Part shown: positions 46,905 through 60,859 of the stretch, piece by piece | How the letters are laid out: the number at the start of each line of letters is the position of its first letter | How positions within the stretch are numbered: the stretch's first letter is position 1 | Origin: Gibbula magus | Lineage: Eukaryota > Mollusca > Gastropoda > Trochida > Trochidae | Reading direction: 5' to 3' | NCBI GenBank assembly: GCA_936450465.1 | Contig: OW388300.1 | Span: forward strand, 50,023,378-50,087,377 | DNA length: 64,000 nucleotides | Translations under genes and position numbers: made by a program | The notes under the pieces: model-generated | Database searches by the model: none | Told to the model about the DNA's origin: nothing | What the model saw: the letters and a program-made list of their open reading frames with translations, nothing else

Positions 46905-48130
46905 CCCTCAGTCCTGAAAAGTCCAAAATGCTAATGGCATGTCATTGAGTTTGGCGTCCGTCCATCCGTCTGTAAGTCTCACAAGTTTGTATCTTCTTTC
47001 CAAGAACCACTGGCTCGTGAGAGCCAAAATCCTATGTACACACTACTTGCAATTGGTCAATTGGGATAATAAAATGTAGATTTGGTGACTCTGTGGTCAG
47101 TACTGGCCACTATTTTCATATTTCCAAAAGCCCTAGAAAGCTGAAATGTTATGAACAGCCCCCTTAACCACAGGTGCAAAACTGTGAATATCTTTTCCAT
47201 CTTTTTCTTCAGACCTAAATTTAATAGAAATTTGAAATCATGTATTCAAACTTCTTAGCCAATGGGGGTTATTATAGATTTGGTAAATAAGTGGCCCCAA
47301 ATAAGAAACACAGGGTCTATGCCCTAAACCAGTGTTCTTCTTCAGATAGGTAAAGCTGAAATCGTGTGTCAATCTTGGCCAATTGGGATTATAAACTGTA
47401 AATTGTGTGCCTCTGTCTGTGTCGCCAAATAAAGGCCACACCCTCTTAAATCTTCTTCTCAAAATGTTGAAATGTTGTGGACAGATTCCTTTGCCAATGT
47501 GGCCCCTTAATAAGAAACACAGGAGGTACGCCCTAAAAAATGTTCATCAGAACTAAAAGCCCTAAAGGATTCAAATCAGACTATGATTATAATTGAGAGA
47601 TGTTGTGACTATGTGACCCAAAATATGGTCACAGGGTCCAAGACCTAAACACATATTTTATTTTTTTTTTCTCCGTCAAGAATGAAAACCCCTAGAAACA
47701 TGAATGCTATGTATAGCCTCCTTAGCCAATGAGGATCAATACTATGGATAATTAATAGTATTAATAGTATTAATATTAAGGAGAAACCTCTGGTTGAATT
47801 GGAACCAAATTGAACATTGGATCGTGACTCTCGTGACCTTCTGGAATAAAGTGATACAGGGAATATGCCCTAAAAACCAATGATGTTCTTTTCCATAACT
47901 AAACGCGCGAAAAAGCTGAAATCTTGTGTACAGATTTTTTGGTCAAAAGTTGGTTCAATTTAAGCGCTACATGTGCCACTCCCTAAAACAATATAAGCCT
48001 TCTTCCCAAAAAATAAATGCACTAGCCACAAGAAAGGTGAAATCTCTTAAGAATCGGAATTTGGTTACTCTGTGGGCACCAAGATTTCACCCTTGAAACT
48101 TTTTTTTCAAGAATGTGGTTTATTTATTGT
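46905..48130 (-). repeat. Large copy of the (GACG)-end dispersed repeat
   Basis: It begins with 'tttggcgtccgtccatccgtctg' and continues with about six diverged subunits, each carrying blocks like 'aaaagccctagaaagctgaaatgtt', 'gccaat.gggattataaa' and 'gtggcc.caaataagaaacacaggg'. It is the inverse of 20351-20885 and about twice as long, and shows expansion of the internal subunit. Confidence 0.55.
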
Positions 48131-49216
48131 ACATTCGTTAACCGTCTTACAACTACTAGAAAATTGAAATATAGATCCGATGACCCTATTTACTTTTGAG
48201 TACATGAATAGATCTGTCGTTTTTAAAAGAACGACATTGTAAAAAAGGAATATACTTTCATGTGTACTTGCAAATAAACGATTACATGAAACAAATACTC
48301 ACGTATGCAGACATACATATATGCAAATATACTTTTAAATGACCTCAAGAGGTAGTGTCAAAATACTCCTAGTGTATATTTAATCACGTATGTAATTGCG
48401 TAGAAGTAGTACATATTATAATTATGATCTAAATTACACAGACAGTGATTCACGGGACATTTAACATCACATTTTGTTAATGCACAATTTTAAACGCCAT
48501 ATGAAACATGTTCAAGAGTAAATATGATCCAGATTTATTCCCATAAGTGTCGGTAGCAAACACACGGTAAGTTTGAGGTTCACTTATGTTATGACGCCAC
48601 CAAATTTGATGAAATATGAAAGCTCACAAGTGATAATTACACATGAGTTTGTTGATAAATATTAAGCCAATTATGTCTATGATATACAAAAGCATTTATT
48701 TACTATTTGAGTTTGGGGACTGTGGTCGTAGTTTGTTTGATCAGTAATTTGTAGAAACTTTGCAATTCATAGAATACCAACATTACTATTTACAGAGTTG
48801 CAGAAGAAATGTATCCGTAATAGTCTAGACTGTACATTAATCAAACAACATTTGATAATTAATTAGAGAATGAGAATACATTAACTGGAAGTTGTCGTCA
48901 TTAAGTGACCTTACATGTAACATATGGCAAATGAGATTGACATTTGGTAAGTCAGTATATAGCTTGAGCTAAGACTGGAGTCAGCCCTTTCGCTGTAACA
49001 CTAGCTATGTGGAGAAACTGTACCCCCTTTCTTTCTAAGAATAACTTTAGCTTCATAGCCATTAGAAATTTCAATTCTAGTGCCTAATAAAAACGTGTAA
49101 CGGTAGTACTCAATACTCACTGAATTTCTGGAAATAGTCAGTCAGTTTGTCTAGATATCGTTTACAAAATATACATTTACCAATTTAACATATAAAACTG
49201 GCTCCCACCGTAGACA
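48131..49216. other. Intergenic, no gene seen
   Basis: AT-rich with no supported feature. Confidence 0.4.
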
Positions 49217-49565
49217 TGGCTTGTGTGATATCAAGGGATACCGATGGATATCTACTTATAGATATCGCTGCAATCAAACTGTCATAATCCTATTACATCA
49301 CAAGGCTTTGACATCACTTAGAACACTACTGACAATCCTTTGACGTCCCGAATTTGATGACGTAACAAGTCTTTGGGCTCACTGGTTACACTGGTTATGA
49401 CTTGAATGACAGTTTCATGTTTCAGATATGTTCATTCTTTTGCTAATTGTTGGTAAATGGTTTTGAATAATAAATAAAATATCACCCTCGTGTCTTCTGA
49501 TATCAAATATATCAATACTCGTTCATTAAAGTAAAACATATTTTCGACAAGCCTTGGATATTTGG
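49217..49565 (+). repeat. CRE-palindrome dispersed repeat, copy 2
   Basis: Anchors 'tggcttgtgtgatatcaag', TGACATCAC, TGACGTCCC and TGATGACGTAAC, 'atcaatactcgtt' and 'caagccttggatattt' occur in the same order as in the copy at 34362-34745. Confidence 0.55.
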
Positions 49566-51079
49566 AACTTTAATCAACTTGTGTTGAAATATTGAGATTG
49601 TTGTTTATTGTATATACACAACGCCTAATATAAAATAACAGTTTAACTAATTTAACTTCATATCGTTTATCAACATATTTGCATAACATTTTAATCGACA
49701 TATTCTTGACAAAATATTACAATCATTCTAAAGTAGTGTGTGCCAACTGATTACAAATTCTTTTTTTCACATATTTTACATTTCCTTTACTAATATACCA
49801 TGTTTAATTATATAATTTACCTATCATTTACAGACATTTCGTTTATAAACATAGGTTCCAATTTGTTATTTAAAAATAAATCTCTTACTAACACATCCTT
49901 CATCAACATGATTTACTAATGTATTGTTTACAACCAGACCGTTGACCCATTTATTGTATGTCAATACATGTATATTATTTCTTTCTTCCCGATTGAATTT
50001 GATAAACAGTTTTATTATATAATTTGGAGTGGGATACTCGATGAGATAAACTTTGTCCTCCTCTATTTATTACCTGATTATGCTGGATGACCAAGACATG
50101 GAAGTATTTCAGCTGTTTGGTCAAACACGGAGTCAGTTTTCGTTAGTGTTGGGTAGGTAGATAGTGGTAGTTGTGTATTTGAGAAATCATTGACTGCATG
50201 TTTTATACAATTTATTTAAAATATATTGTTTTCTATTGCATTGTCATTGTTATATGATGAAAGCCCTTTAATCCAAGTCAGAATTGAAAAGTGGGTGATT
50301 TTATTAAAATGTATATGCTTAACTGTGCTATACTAAATTATTGATAGAACAGTAATCAGTAGTATAACAAATCATATCAAAAGTAAATTCGTTGCAGCTG
50401 AATTCATGATGCTATCACAGTTACTCGATTTTCTGGATTACTTTTAATTATGTCATGATTCATTAAAAAGGTACACAAAATTGTAGAATTCACAATGAAC
50501 ATGTATTAACATTTATGATTATGATTGGTGGTATCTCACAAAATGTCTACGAAATTAATTGTAATCATGATCACTTCATGAAAAATATCTTGAAAAAGTT
50601 TGGATATTATTTCTTTTAACACGTTTATCAAGTTGAGTGTCTTCTTCAGTAGGAATTTTATTTCTAAACCGGTAAATATATCAGTTTTCAATAATTTCAC
50701 AATTGTGAAGCTTTGAGCAGCCGACCCGAAGAAGAAAGAAGAAATGAGGTCGACGTGAACTCATCCTGTCAATGAAGTATACAAACACTTAGCGCATGTA
50801 TATACTGGATAAAGACATTATTATTTTGAAATTCATCTATTGTTGAATTACGTCGATTCCAAATTTTCCTTACATACAATCACGACGATTAAATTAAGAA
50901 AGGAAATGACTGTGACCAGTTTTTGATCGATTCTGTATGATTAACTTTGCAACGTGAATTGGGTGCCTCTCGAGACAATTAAAATGAGATTTTGGCTTTT
51001 CATACCGCTTTCACTTATATGAACCCATTACACGAATGTGTTGAGTATTGCCATCCGGGAGCTGTACTGCACCTGGATA
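49566..51079. other. Intergenic, no gene seen
   Basis: AT-rich. A minus-strand stretch near 50618-50655 reads 'ctgaagaagacactcaacttgataaacgtg'. It looks like a hammerhead remnant but lacks a stem II and GAAA. Confidence 0.35.
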
Positions 51080-51345
51080 ACAATGGCTGTATTATAGCGC
51101 AGTTGTCAGTGCTTTGGATCAAAAGAAGTTCGATTCCTGTCAGGGACTTGGTCTGCTGTACAGAACTGTTGTGTTCAGTAAGGTTTGGGTGGACCGCTTC
51201 ACTGTATCTCCGCGCTGTACATCAACAACTTGGATCTCAGTGGTACGGTGCAACTGTCAGAAGCTTGTTGCCAGTAGAACAGAGCACAACCATGCCCAGT
51301 GATCCGAACCCAGGCCCGTGGATCAGAAACTGAGCAGCCATCCAA
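51080..51345 (+). repeat. Degenerate tRNA-derived SINE
   Basis: 'gcgcagttgtcagtgctttggatc', 'gttcgattcctgtcaggg' (decayed B-box), 'ctgtacagaactgttgtgttcagtaaggtttgggt' and 'gcgctgtacatcaacaactt' follow the order of the SINE at 5322, but the 3' half differs. The overlapping open frames are read through it. Confidence 0.6.
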
Positions 51346-52273
51346 TCTAGGAACATGTTACATGTGTACATTTGGTTGTCTTGGATATTTGTGTTACGAT
51401 CGAAAATCGTTAATAATGCAATTGAAACTGAAAATCATTAGGCGATTCATTTTTCGGAGGAAAATATTATATGTACACAGCTGCCTGGAGTAGCTCTGCC
51501 ATGAGCGGATGTACAACATTGAAAGGTTTAATTGCATTTCCTGAAAACAACACGAACTGAAATATGTAACGGCATGATATCGATTGCTCAGGCTCTTTCA
51601 ATTTGGTTTCAGAATATCATTTAATAAAGCACCTTCTTCCGCTGCGATTTATCACATTGGTCAAATATTAATTAGCTAATGTTGCATATTGCGGTTTCCT
51701 CTTAACTGTCCTGCTATTTCCCGATGCAACGAGGAAACTATGGTAGTAACTGACTTCCGAGTGAAATGACATGAAAAATGAACCGTTTTTAAGAAATGTA
51801 AAAGTCCATAACCTTTGTGGTCCCTTCTGAATAAAGGGCGTAGTACTACGGATATTCAGTCTCACGAACTAAATGTTCAAAGATCGTGCAGGTTCGTACA
51901 ATTTACGAACATACGGTTAATTTGCGACGAAATTTCACAGTGTGTCAATTTCGAGATTGCTTTGGAAGAATGAGGTCGCCTTATTAGCGTGGCTCTGCGA
52001 CAATGGAAACTGAAGGTGGTTTCTGAAAAGGATTAAAATTATTTGGATTTTCAGTATTCAGATAACTTGAACATTCTTATCAATTGTTTATTTTGAATAT
52101 TTCCTAAATTGCATATTATTTTTTATGCTTCAAACTACTTTATTTATCATTTCTAACATAACTTACATTTAAAAAATTCGTCTTCTTACGTCTTCATCTT
52201 AGTCAATCAAACGTTTAGCATAATGTTTATGTCATTGTCGTTGGTAATCTGTAACTAATCTTGTTTGAAAGTG
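51346..52273. other. Intergenic, no gene seen
   Basis: No supported feature. Confidence 0.4.
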
Positions 52274-52356
52274 GTTTTGAAAGTGTCGGTGAATCAGATA
52301 TTAGGACTGTTTCGTCCAAAACAGTCCTGATATCTGATACACGGACACTTTCAAAA
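52274..52356. repeat. 83-bp foldback hairpin
   Basis: Arms of 39 bp with three mismatches, starting TTTTGAAAGTGTC and ending GACACTTTCAAAA, around a 5-nt loop (CGTCC). Probably a tiny MITE. The length and near-perfect pairing also resemble a small-RNA hairpin. Confidence 0.75.
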
Positions 52357-55079
52357 TTGGTAATCAGTAGGACACTTTTATGCATGGTTGCTACGGGCAA
52401 AGAGGTCTAAGTGGGATGTAACTGACATTTAGAATGCTCATTCAATATCATGTCTCAATACGTATTTGACATGAATAATGCATCTTCTGGGATACGAACA
52501 GGTTTTGTAGATTCCTCTTCACAAGAACGGTTTGGCGAGGAAACCTAATGGAAAGGAAACGATATGAGTTTGTATCCCGGTAGATGCACTATTTTGTTAC
52601 TTATTAAATCCTCGGAAAGCAAGCAGACTGGAACAAAATACTATTCGAGTACTGGTATATTTCGTGAAATAAGATACAATGGCAAACAGATTAAAATCAG
52701 AATATTATATTATATGATTTATATGCTTTTCATCTAACAAAATGTCGTCATGGAAATAAATTGCGTTCAAAGACTTTATCAATGTCAAGTTACATTAAAG
52801 ACGTCAAATGAAAACTCTTGAAACTTTTGAAAAGAAAAGAAGATTGACGAATTTCAGAACTATCCAATACTTCAATTTCTGTCATAAGATGGAGACAAAC
52901 GTATTTCACAATGCTTTTATTGAAATGTCTATATTTAATAAAATACATATATTCATTGTTCGGGATACAGGAAACACCCCCAGCTGACTCAAGGAATATT
53001 TATCGAATGACAATCAGCATGACTTTATTATTAGAAATAAATACCATTTTCCTACGAATGAGTTTCAACAATACTGTAGAGGCACTGCTCTAATAGAAAA
53101 TTCTTAAAATATTATAGTTCATCTTGATGTGATAACACATAAAAGATTGTACCTTTTAAAGATCGATAACTTGATATACATGTAAGTAAATAAGAGACCT
53201 TTAGCTCATAAACGTATTAAAGGTCATATATAGTTGAACATTCCTTGTAATTCAGTCCCTGAATATTGAATATTCGTCTCCATCACGTGTGATGAAAGGA
53301 ATTACTCATGGATTGCAGATTTGTATGAACATTTAATTACAAAATGTAATTCGCACTAAAAACAAAAAACAGTCCATGTAGAAATTAATTATTCCTCAAA
53401 GTGACTTGCCTGATATTTGTTTCGGTAATATTTTGTTGAATATTTGTTTAACATCTTCAATACGGTAAAACTGCTTTCAATCAATTATAATATGTAATTT
53501 TGAATATAGTTTACCACAAAAGTTTAAACGTTTATTTGTACCTTTTACCTCGTTATATATATCATGTTCATCGAAATATAGAACAGTAAAGCGATTTTTA
53601 TTCGAATTCTCAGAACTCTGTAATTATATATTGTATGTTCCTGATATCGATGTATCCCCACGTTGCCGTCCTTAATAAATTATGTACATGTATGATCATT
53701 TAAACTGGACTCCTCATGAGCATAACTTAATCTTTAAAGAAATATCTTAAAGTCACATTTCTAGATCTTGTTCATTAGATGTGTTACCAACTAAACTTTA
53801 CAAAGTGAAACTATAAGTTAATTGGCTTTGAACTGAAAAAGTAATTAACTCAATTAGTGTCACATGAAAGCTTATAACAAGGAGACACTTAATGTTACCA
53901 ACAATTTAACTCAAGAACTCTAAAATGCTCACTTGTCTTTAAATAACATCGAGTTGTGTTAAGAAGCCTATGTCATATCTCACTGCTAGGAATGACAATT
54001 GACTAGTCAACTCACCATGTTCCTCTGTAGATCATATGAAGCATGTAATCATATTGATTTCAATGTACACATGTTCAGTCATTATACATATAACTGACAG
54101 TGTTAATCTGTCAAAAGAAAATTATCATATCACATGTTCAATGATTAAAACGATTTGTTTGCTTTCTTTTGTAAATATTTGTTGGGAAATAATTTACAAG
54201 AGAGGCTCAATTAGTTACATAGTGATGCATACAATGCAGAAACACAGTAGTTGCGATGATTCCTACATTACAATGACATTGACAAATAATTTCTTTGGCC
54301 CAGCTGCTTTAACAGCTTATTGTATTACGTACCTTCCCACCTGTAACCCTCACTCGGGAGGACTATGGTATGAGGGCGCTTGTGGATAACGAAGTATTAC
54401 TATACAGTGTGTTTCGAAATTCGTGCAAGTGATGACGTCATCCGGTTGTTATAGATACCATTTCTCTGTGGATATTTGACGGTTACAGCGACAGCCTTGT
54501 CTTTGTTATCAGAAGGTTTATATTAAAAAGGTATTGGCAAATAGAATTAAAGTGTTTTGCACAAACAAAAAATTGCAAGTGCATTTTATATCAAAGCCAT
54601 TATGTTTGTCAACAGATAAAGTTCATTTCACAGGAAACCAGAAAGGATGTTGATGGAGATGTGTTCGTTGTGGAGTATTTGCTAAAGACATAGCAAGTGT
54701 GTTCACAGTCGGTGTACTGAATAAGAGGAACGTATTATTGTTTGGTCAAACTGTTTACATTGTGTAGTGTTACATATGTACATGTATATTCTTACCCGGG
54801 CACAGATATGCCGGGTATTAAAGTTTTCATAATGGTCATGGGAATTGCAGTTTTTCTAAATATAATTTGCGTTTTGATTGGTTGACGGAACTACTTTGCG
54901 CTCATTCGTGAATTGCTTAGCTATCCTGTTTAAGCTTAATCACATAATCGAACAATTTCTAGCATACCTAATTGAAATCAAACGTCAGTGAAACATATTA
55001 AATATAAAATCATGTTCAACCTAAGTTTCCGAGACCGTAATTACAGTACTAAACTTGCAAGGCGAAGCAGCATGCAAGA
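52357..55079. other. Intergenic, no gene seen
   Basis: AT-rich. Frames at 52911-53093 and 54036-54389 are unrecognised. Confidence 0.4.
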
Positions 55080-55160
55080 GTCGCCGAGTGCACTGCCGTG
55101 ACGTCATTGCTTTTTGACGTCTTTAACCATGACGTGATTTTGGTGACGTAATTACACTTC
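55080..55160. repeat. Cluster of TGACGT motifs
   Basis: Four TGACGT sites in 80 bp: TGACGTCATTGC, TGACGTCTTT, ATGACGTGATT and GTGACGTAATTAC. CRE-like in sequence. Whether they regulate anything is unknown. Confidence 0.5.
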
Positions 55161-58119
55161 TATCTTGCATTCCAACAGTGTGATTGTTAGTTCACGTTTT
55201 CACTAATTTTCTCTCATTCTGCGACATAGTTTACAATATAAACGAGTTGTTTACTATGTCAGTAAACCGTTTTGGCAATAAAGGTCAACAGTTACTTTAG
55301 AATAGTTCTGAAATATTAGAGCAAGTTGCAAAGAATTTAGATATGCGCATCTTGAAGGTGTGAAAGAGTTTATGAATGGCGTATGACTACAATTTGTATT
55401 TTACAGTCTAATCAAAGATCGTGAATGTGGGGTCTTGTTTTTCAATTTTTACGCATTAAAATGATCTTGGGTAAGAAAAAGAATAACCAACTCGGTGCTC
55501 GGAATTTATCTGTCCCTCGTGAATTATTAAAGCTAAAGCTCGGAGTTTATCACAATAATTAACTCGGGATACATAATCCGTAATTCCTCGCAACTCGTTG
55601 ATTATTCTTATAGTATTTACATGTAGATCAGTTAACGTCTTCTAGGTGACAGGGCACCTGCTTCCAGTGGAAGTCTAAAGCTCTCGTTTAGTTCACTTGA
55701 CCACTTAAAAACATTGAGACACCGTGGCCTTTTTCGATTTCTGTCGAGTCGATTTCCTGTTGCGAAGATTACGTTTTAGCTGATAGTGAGTTTCCAACAA
55801 ACACACAAGGATGATAAATAGATAGAACTACATTATGTCGATATTCATCCTTTCTAAGGGATATATGTTGTCAATTCAATAGTTATCAATATAATGCATT
55901 TATGTTTATTTGACATTTGGATCATTTATTTTCCTTCCTGGTTGAGTTAACAAAAACCTCATTTTGTATAGCGAAGTCGTCTTGTTACACATTGTGAAAC
56001 CTTTAAGGAGTTTACACCGAATGAGGGAATGATCCATAAATATTTCTAAAACAGTTGCTGCGATATTTTCTTATTCCCAAAGGTCAATGACTTCTGTTCT
56101 ACCTGTCGCATCCTTCCTTTCAAATCTCCGGGGAGGTAACATACTCTGTGCGTAAATACATCCGCTTGCCCTCGGTGACCTATCGATCTATGTCTCGCGT
56201 TGTATGGGCTTTTTTGTACATTTACACACGTACATACTTACCATTCCCTAAATATATCCGTATGTTATTAAGCTTTCTTATGTTTGTCAATCAATTGAAT
56301 TGAATATGTCCATGAATAAATATGTTAAATATGTTTGATAATGTAGCAGCTTTACTCGTGTCAAATTTGTTACGAATTCCTATAATCAAGAAGGAATCTT
56401 CTTTCTTAAATAGTATCTACCTTTAAGTGGCTTTATATGAAATGAAAGTGTATCGTATAGTCTTGCATTTAAGAATTGACTGCAAGATTTATTAATTTTA
56501 ATAATAGCTATAAACTGATAAAACGTTGTGCAAACTGTGAAAATCCGCGTAGCAACTAGCCATGAACCTCACGTCATGGAGATGTGGCTAAATGTGATGT
56601 GACGTCACGAAATTAAGTTTATGCGGGTAAGAACTGAATCTCTGTGACAGTGTTCAAGGAATCAGGTCCACGCAAAGCAATTGATATTTATTTATTCCCC
56701 GATGAATTTTCAAATAAGGTTTGTGGTTGCATTTTAAGTAGCTTTACATGCAAGTGGTGCATAATGAGCACATTCTGTCGATTATTAAATTTTGTTTCAA
56801 GCAATCGACTTTTCTTTTATCTCTTTCCAAATATTGTTATATTCTAGGTGTGGTTATGTCCATATAACCTTTACCTAGAATCACCAACCATTACTTCTAG
56901 AATGAGTCATGTATATAGTCAAGTGTATCAACCTGAAGTGTGAAAGTATTTCATTTAAGCTACGCGTACGTTGCACCATATAAACGGTCACTTTTCTCAC
57001 ATATCATATCCGCTTTATGCTCAAATCAAGGCTTATCACTGGTAATGTAATAGTTTCAAAGATTTACCCACTACCTTTTTGACAAATTTAGCCAAATCCC
57101 TTTGAAGTTGAAAAACATTTATTTACGTTTTAAAATGCTACATCTTGCCTTCTACTTCAAAATGTTGATCAAGAAACTTCCTTTTCACTCACAATCGTTA
57201 TCATTTCAAGGGAAAAGTATTAATCAAATAAATTGAAATTAATTGCAAAAATGTAAAATTATTGTAGAGGATGTTTATTAAATCGAAAATATGTTTATAT
57301 ATATATTTGAAGGACGGTTTCCTTTATCTTTTTCCTAATTATTATGTAAAATTATTATAAATATTATTTTCATCTGTATTGATAAGCGATATTGTAAGAA
57401 CATCCTGATTGTCAATAAGAACAAAAATATTAAAACGGAATAACTTTATTTGAGATAATTTTGCATATTTTCAACGAGCTTTTAAAGGTATGTGATTCAA
57501 ACTATTTGTAATCATTTTCAAAAATAATTGTTGAAATTTCTCAAATTTAATTGTCATTTGTTCTCCTAGTAATTAGGTTTCATGTGGCAATACCTGTGTG
57601 GTTAAATAACATTTTAGGACTTAAAAGAGTAGGGATCGTAATGACGAACCCGTATCTTCTAAAGACAGGAAATGAATTAAACGGATGATTAAGTTATCTT
57701 ACGCTTGTTGGTACAAATCCTTAGATCATTTCAAGTGTACAGGAGATGATGACGTATGGCAGTGTATATACAGGATGCTTTGGATGGTAAGATTAACAAC
57801 ATTATTATTACATATGACAAAGAAATTAAGATAAGTGAAGCTAAGATAACAAAGATAAGATGATTGGGATTACTCTGACAGTTAGCGAAATATATCATGT
57901 CTCCTATACCAATTTCTAAGTTGCCTCTCAAGTAATTCTCTTTCTGGGGCTATTTATCATTGTAAAGCGAATACAGGTATGACGTAAAGAATTATATCAA
58001 TGAGCATAACTATGTGAATACAACAAAAGTGTGAATACAAAGAGAATGTCATCCAAGTGTCTTCTCAAATATGTCAACACGAGTTCATAAAGTTACTGCC
58101 ATTAGACTCCAGTGTGGTG
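55161..58119. other. Intergenic, no gene seen
   Basis: An inverted-repeat-rich patch with CTCGG and CTCG motifs lies at 55470-55610. A sequence near 57895-57932 resembles the outer edge of the Penelope-type arms ('ctataccaatttctaagttgcctctcaa'). No gene. Confidence 0.4.
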
Positions 58120-58300
58120 ATGTTATAGCATTGTGACGTCATTACGTTTATGACGTCATCGTATTATGATATCATCATGTTTTTGACATCATGGCACTGT
58201 GATTCATAACTCGATAATGTAAAAGCATTGTGATGTCATGTGTTTGACGATGACAAGACATTGTGCAAAAACTACTGTCAAAACGATATCTCACAGAAGC
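58120..58300 (-). repeat. CRE-palindrome dispersed repeat, copy 3 (partial)
   Basis: TGACGTCATTACG, TGACGTCATCG, TGATATCATC, TGACATCATGG and TGATGTCATG lie in series. The minus strand 'gagatatcgttttgacagta' aligns with 'gagatatcgttttacagta' of copy 1. Confidence 0.5.
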
Positions 58301-58875
58301 GAGGATGATAGAATAAACAATTGACAAAGGATTTCGTCAGAACATTGTGCATTTTGAAGTCTCAAGATTTCCATAGTTCCACTTTAAATGAAACAAGTTT
58401 TGCATAATTCCGGTATATGTCAAGTTTCCTCCATAAGGATTCATAACATACCCTGAGAAAAAATTATACTAATATTAAATTTTGTCAATATCAGTTACTT
58501 TTCAGCAAGCTTAACCCTTGATGTTCTGTCAAAAACAGATAACCCCTGCCATGGAATAGCTCCTCAAAGGGTAAAAGACTGCAAACAAAGAAAATACCCA
58601 AATTATCATACTATATGACACTCAAAATAAAAACTATCCTACACAAAAGAAAGGCCGATTAAACAAATTTGAGAGATATTTTACGAGCGCTTCACTGGCG
58701 CTTCACTTCATAAGGACAAATGTACTGGTTAATGCTATTACTACATGTATGGACATTTTATATTAATGGGCCGCTTCAATCATTTACAAGCGTCCTACAA
58801 AAGTGAGGTAAGTTACTTCTCACATGAAAATACATAGAGTCCATAGTGGAAAGTTACAATAAATGGCTTACATAA

Positions 58876-59900
58876 CTATAAAGAATATACATACACTGAG
58901 GTGGGTCTGTTAGTCGTGATTTGCATGAAAATGCCTTCCTTATTTGGTATAACATCAGTCCATTTATGTCTGGTCTGGAGTGTGTGGATATAATCCTTCC
59001 TCCAACGGTTCCAAAATGTGTCCACTAAGCACTTAACGTGCTTCCACTGCTTGTGATACATGTCCCCTATAGGTTCACAATTGTATTTCATCGAACAGGC
59101 TGTGTGATCTGTCTTGTGTTTGAGAAAAGTAGATGGCGTCAAAATGAGCATGTCTGATGGATCAGATGGTAAAGGTACTATAGGGCTTCCGGTTACAATG
59201 GCACACACCTCGGCCATGAATGTAGATAGAACCTCATGGCTTAACTTTCTCGGTGCGATTTCTCTCATCATGTTATCAAGAATGTGCCTTGCTATGCCAA
59301 TTGTCCTTTCCCATACCCCACCCATGTGGGATGAATGTGGAGGGTTGAAAATCCATCTTGTGCGATTCGTATCGAGAAAGTTCTTGACACTTGGATCCTC
59401 CACGTTTATGCATTCTATGCCCAGATCATCTGTTGCACCGACAAAATTTGTCCACCTCTCCGGATGATCCGCGAGACGACATTCCACGGCCCGAAAGTGT
59501 CAACTCCCAAATTGGTGAATTGGGAGTAGGAACAACGCCGTCTGCAAGCAAGTCCGACATGATTTGTTGCTCCTGTTTCCCTCGTAGTAACTGACAAGTC
59601 ACGCATTCATGTATCACCTTTGACACAAGTCGTTTCCCCCCTGTAATCCATTATCTGGCTGCTCTGACAGCGCCATCTGTCAAGTGTCATCCTTGATGAT
59701 GTACAGTCTCATGTCTTACCAACAGTGTGGGAATATGATGTTTGCCTGGAATGATAAGAGGACACTTTTCGTCATGGGGAAGTTTTGAGTTTGCCATGCG
59801 ACCTCCGATGAGAAGCAGTCCCTCAGGGTCAACCTGCGTATTAAGAGAGAATAACACGGTCTCTGGGAAGTGTAGTCTTTGTCCTGATACACTCATATTC
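58876..59900 (-). pseudogene. BEL/Pao integrase and C-terminal region, broken
   Basis: Would insert element cDNA into the host genome. The zinc-binding part (59687-59896) has LLLIGGRMANSKLP and ends HETVHHQG. After a frame change come a CVTCQLLRGK block and GVDTFGPW (59415-59626), the latter holding the first catalytic aspartate. The frame 58876-59487 continues with TNFVGA, the PPHSSHMGGVWER block that holds the catalytic glutamate, and a C-terminal WRKDYIHTLQ.RHKW region like DUF5641. Roughly 60 residues between GPW and TNFVGA are missing, and the expected aspartate before TNF is not present. At least two frameshifts separate the parts. Assignment to BEL/Pao is secure from motif order. Confidence 0.85.
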
Positions 59901-60249
59901 TCTCCTGTATATCTGTTGTACCTACTGTTTCAGGGTGCTGATCAAGCTGCGATTTGTAGCCAGTGTCATCCCTGTGGAAAGATTGTGCTAGAGCCTTCAG
60001 ACGTGCAAAAGCTCTTACAAGATTATTCCATTTTGAAAACTTTTCGATCCGATGAGAACCAATTTCTGGTTTACCTTGTTTACCTTTAATTTCCATTTCT
60101 TCGGTGACGTCGTCTAAAGTATGGTCGCCTGGTCTCTGGTCACACTTTTGCATCGATGATGGACCTATCAGCCATTGATTGTTGTTCAGCGATGATGCGG
60201 ATACTGGCCGTGTCCCTTGATCTGCTGGGTTGTTTCCGGTAGACACAAA

Positions 60250-60856
60250 GCTCCACTATGAAGGGTCAGAGTGTATCCCTATTGTCTCAACTCTGTTTGT
60301 GACATAGACCGAGAAGCGTCTGGTCCAGTTGGATATATAACCCAATATCTTACTGTCTGTATGAAATTTCACCTGGTCAGCTGGAATGTCTAGATGCTGT
60401 TCAACTGCTAGCGCAATGTTTACTCCTAACACTGCTGCACACAACTGAATGCGCGGTAAAGTGTAGCCATGACTGGGCGACACCTTTGCTTTTCCTTAGC
60501 ACAAATCCATAGCATTCATCACCTCCTTTTGTAAAGGTCTTGAGATAAGATGATGCAGCGATAACACTCTCTGATGCATCTGTATATATGTGTAGTTCAT
60601 GTTCTGTACTACGAAAAGACACTGGTTGGAGAGTTCTCAGAATTTGAAGTTCTTCAAGGTGCTGTAAAGAATTTCTCCATGATTCCCATTTCTGATAGTA
60701 TTCTGGCGGCTGCGCTTCATCACTTTCTGCAGTAAGATCTCTCAGAATACACTTGCCTTCAATATTATCCATGGGATCGAAGATGCTGTTGACTATTGAC
60801 AGCACTCCCCGCTTGGTGTAGGGTCTATCATCCTTGCACACCCGAAACGTGAGCAT
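60250..60856 (-). pseudogene. BEL/Pao RT connection and RNase H, broken
   Basis: The frame 60401-60856 starts LTFRVCKDDRPYTKRGVLS, the region following the RT palm in BEL/Pao Pol. It continues through LRDLTAE and into an RNase H-like LHIYTDASES. The frame then shifts to 60256-60483 with SPSHGYTLPRIQLCAAVLG, FHTDSKILGYISN and YVTNRVETI. RNase H would remove RNA from the RNA-DNA hybrid. A frameshift near 60480 and a stop break the gene. The segment 59893-60246 continues with NNPADQGTRPVSASSL, the linker to integrase. Confidence 0.85.
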
Positions 60857-60859
60857 GTC

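Noticed and set aside
50618..50655. Fourth hammerhead on the minus strand
   Set aside because: It starts CTGAAGAAG but has no paired stem II and no GAAA before ACGT, so it is at best a remnant.
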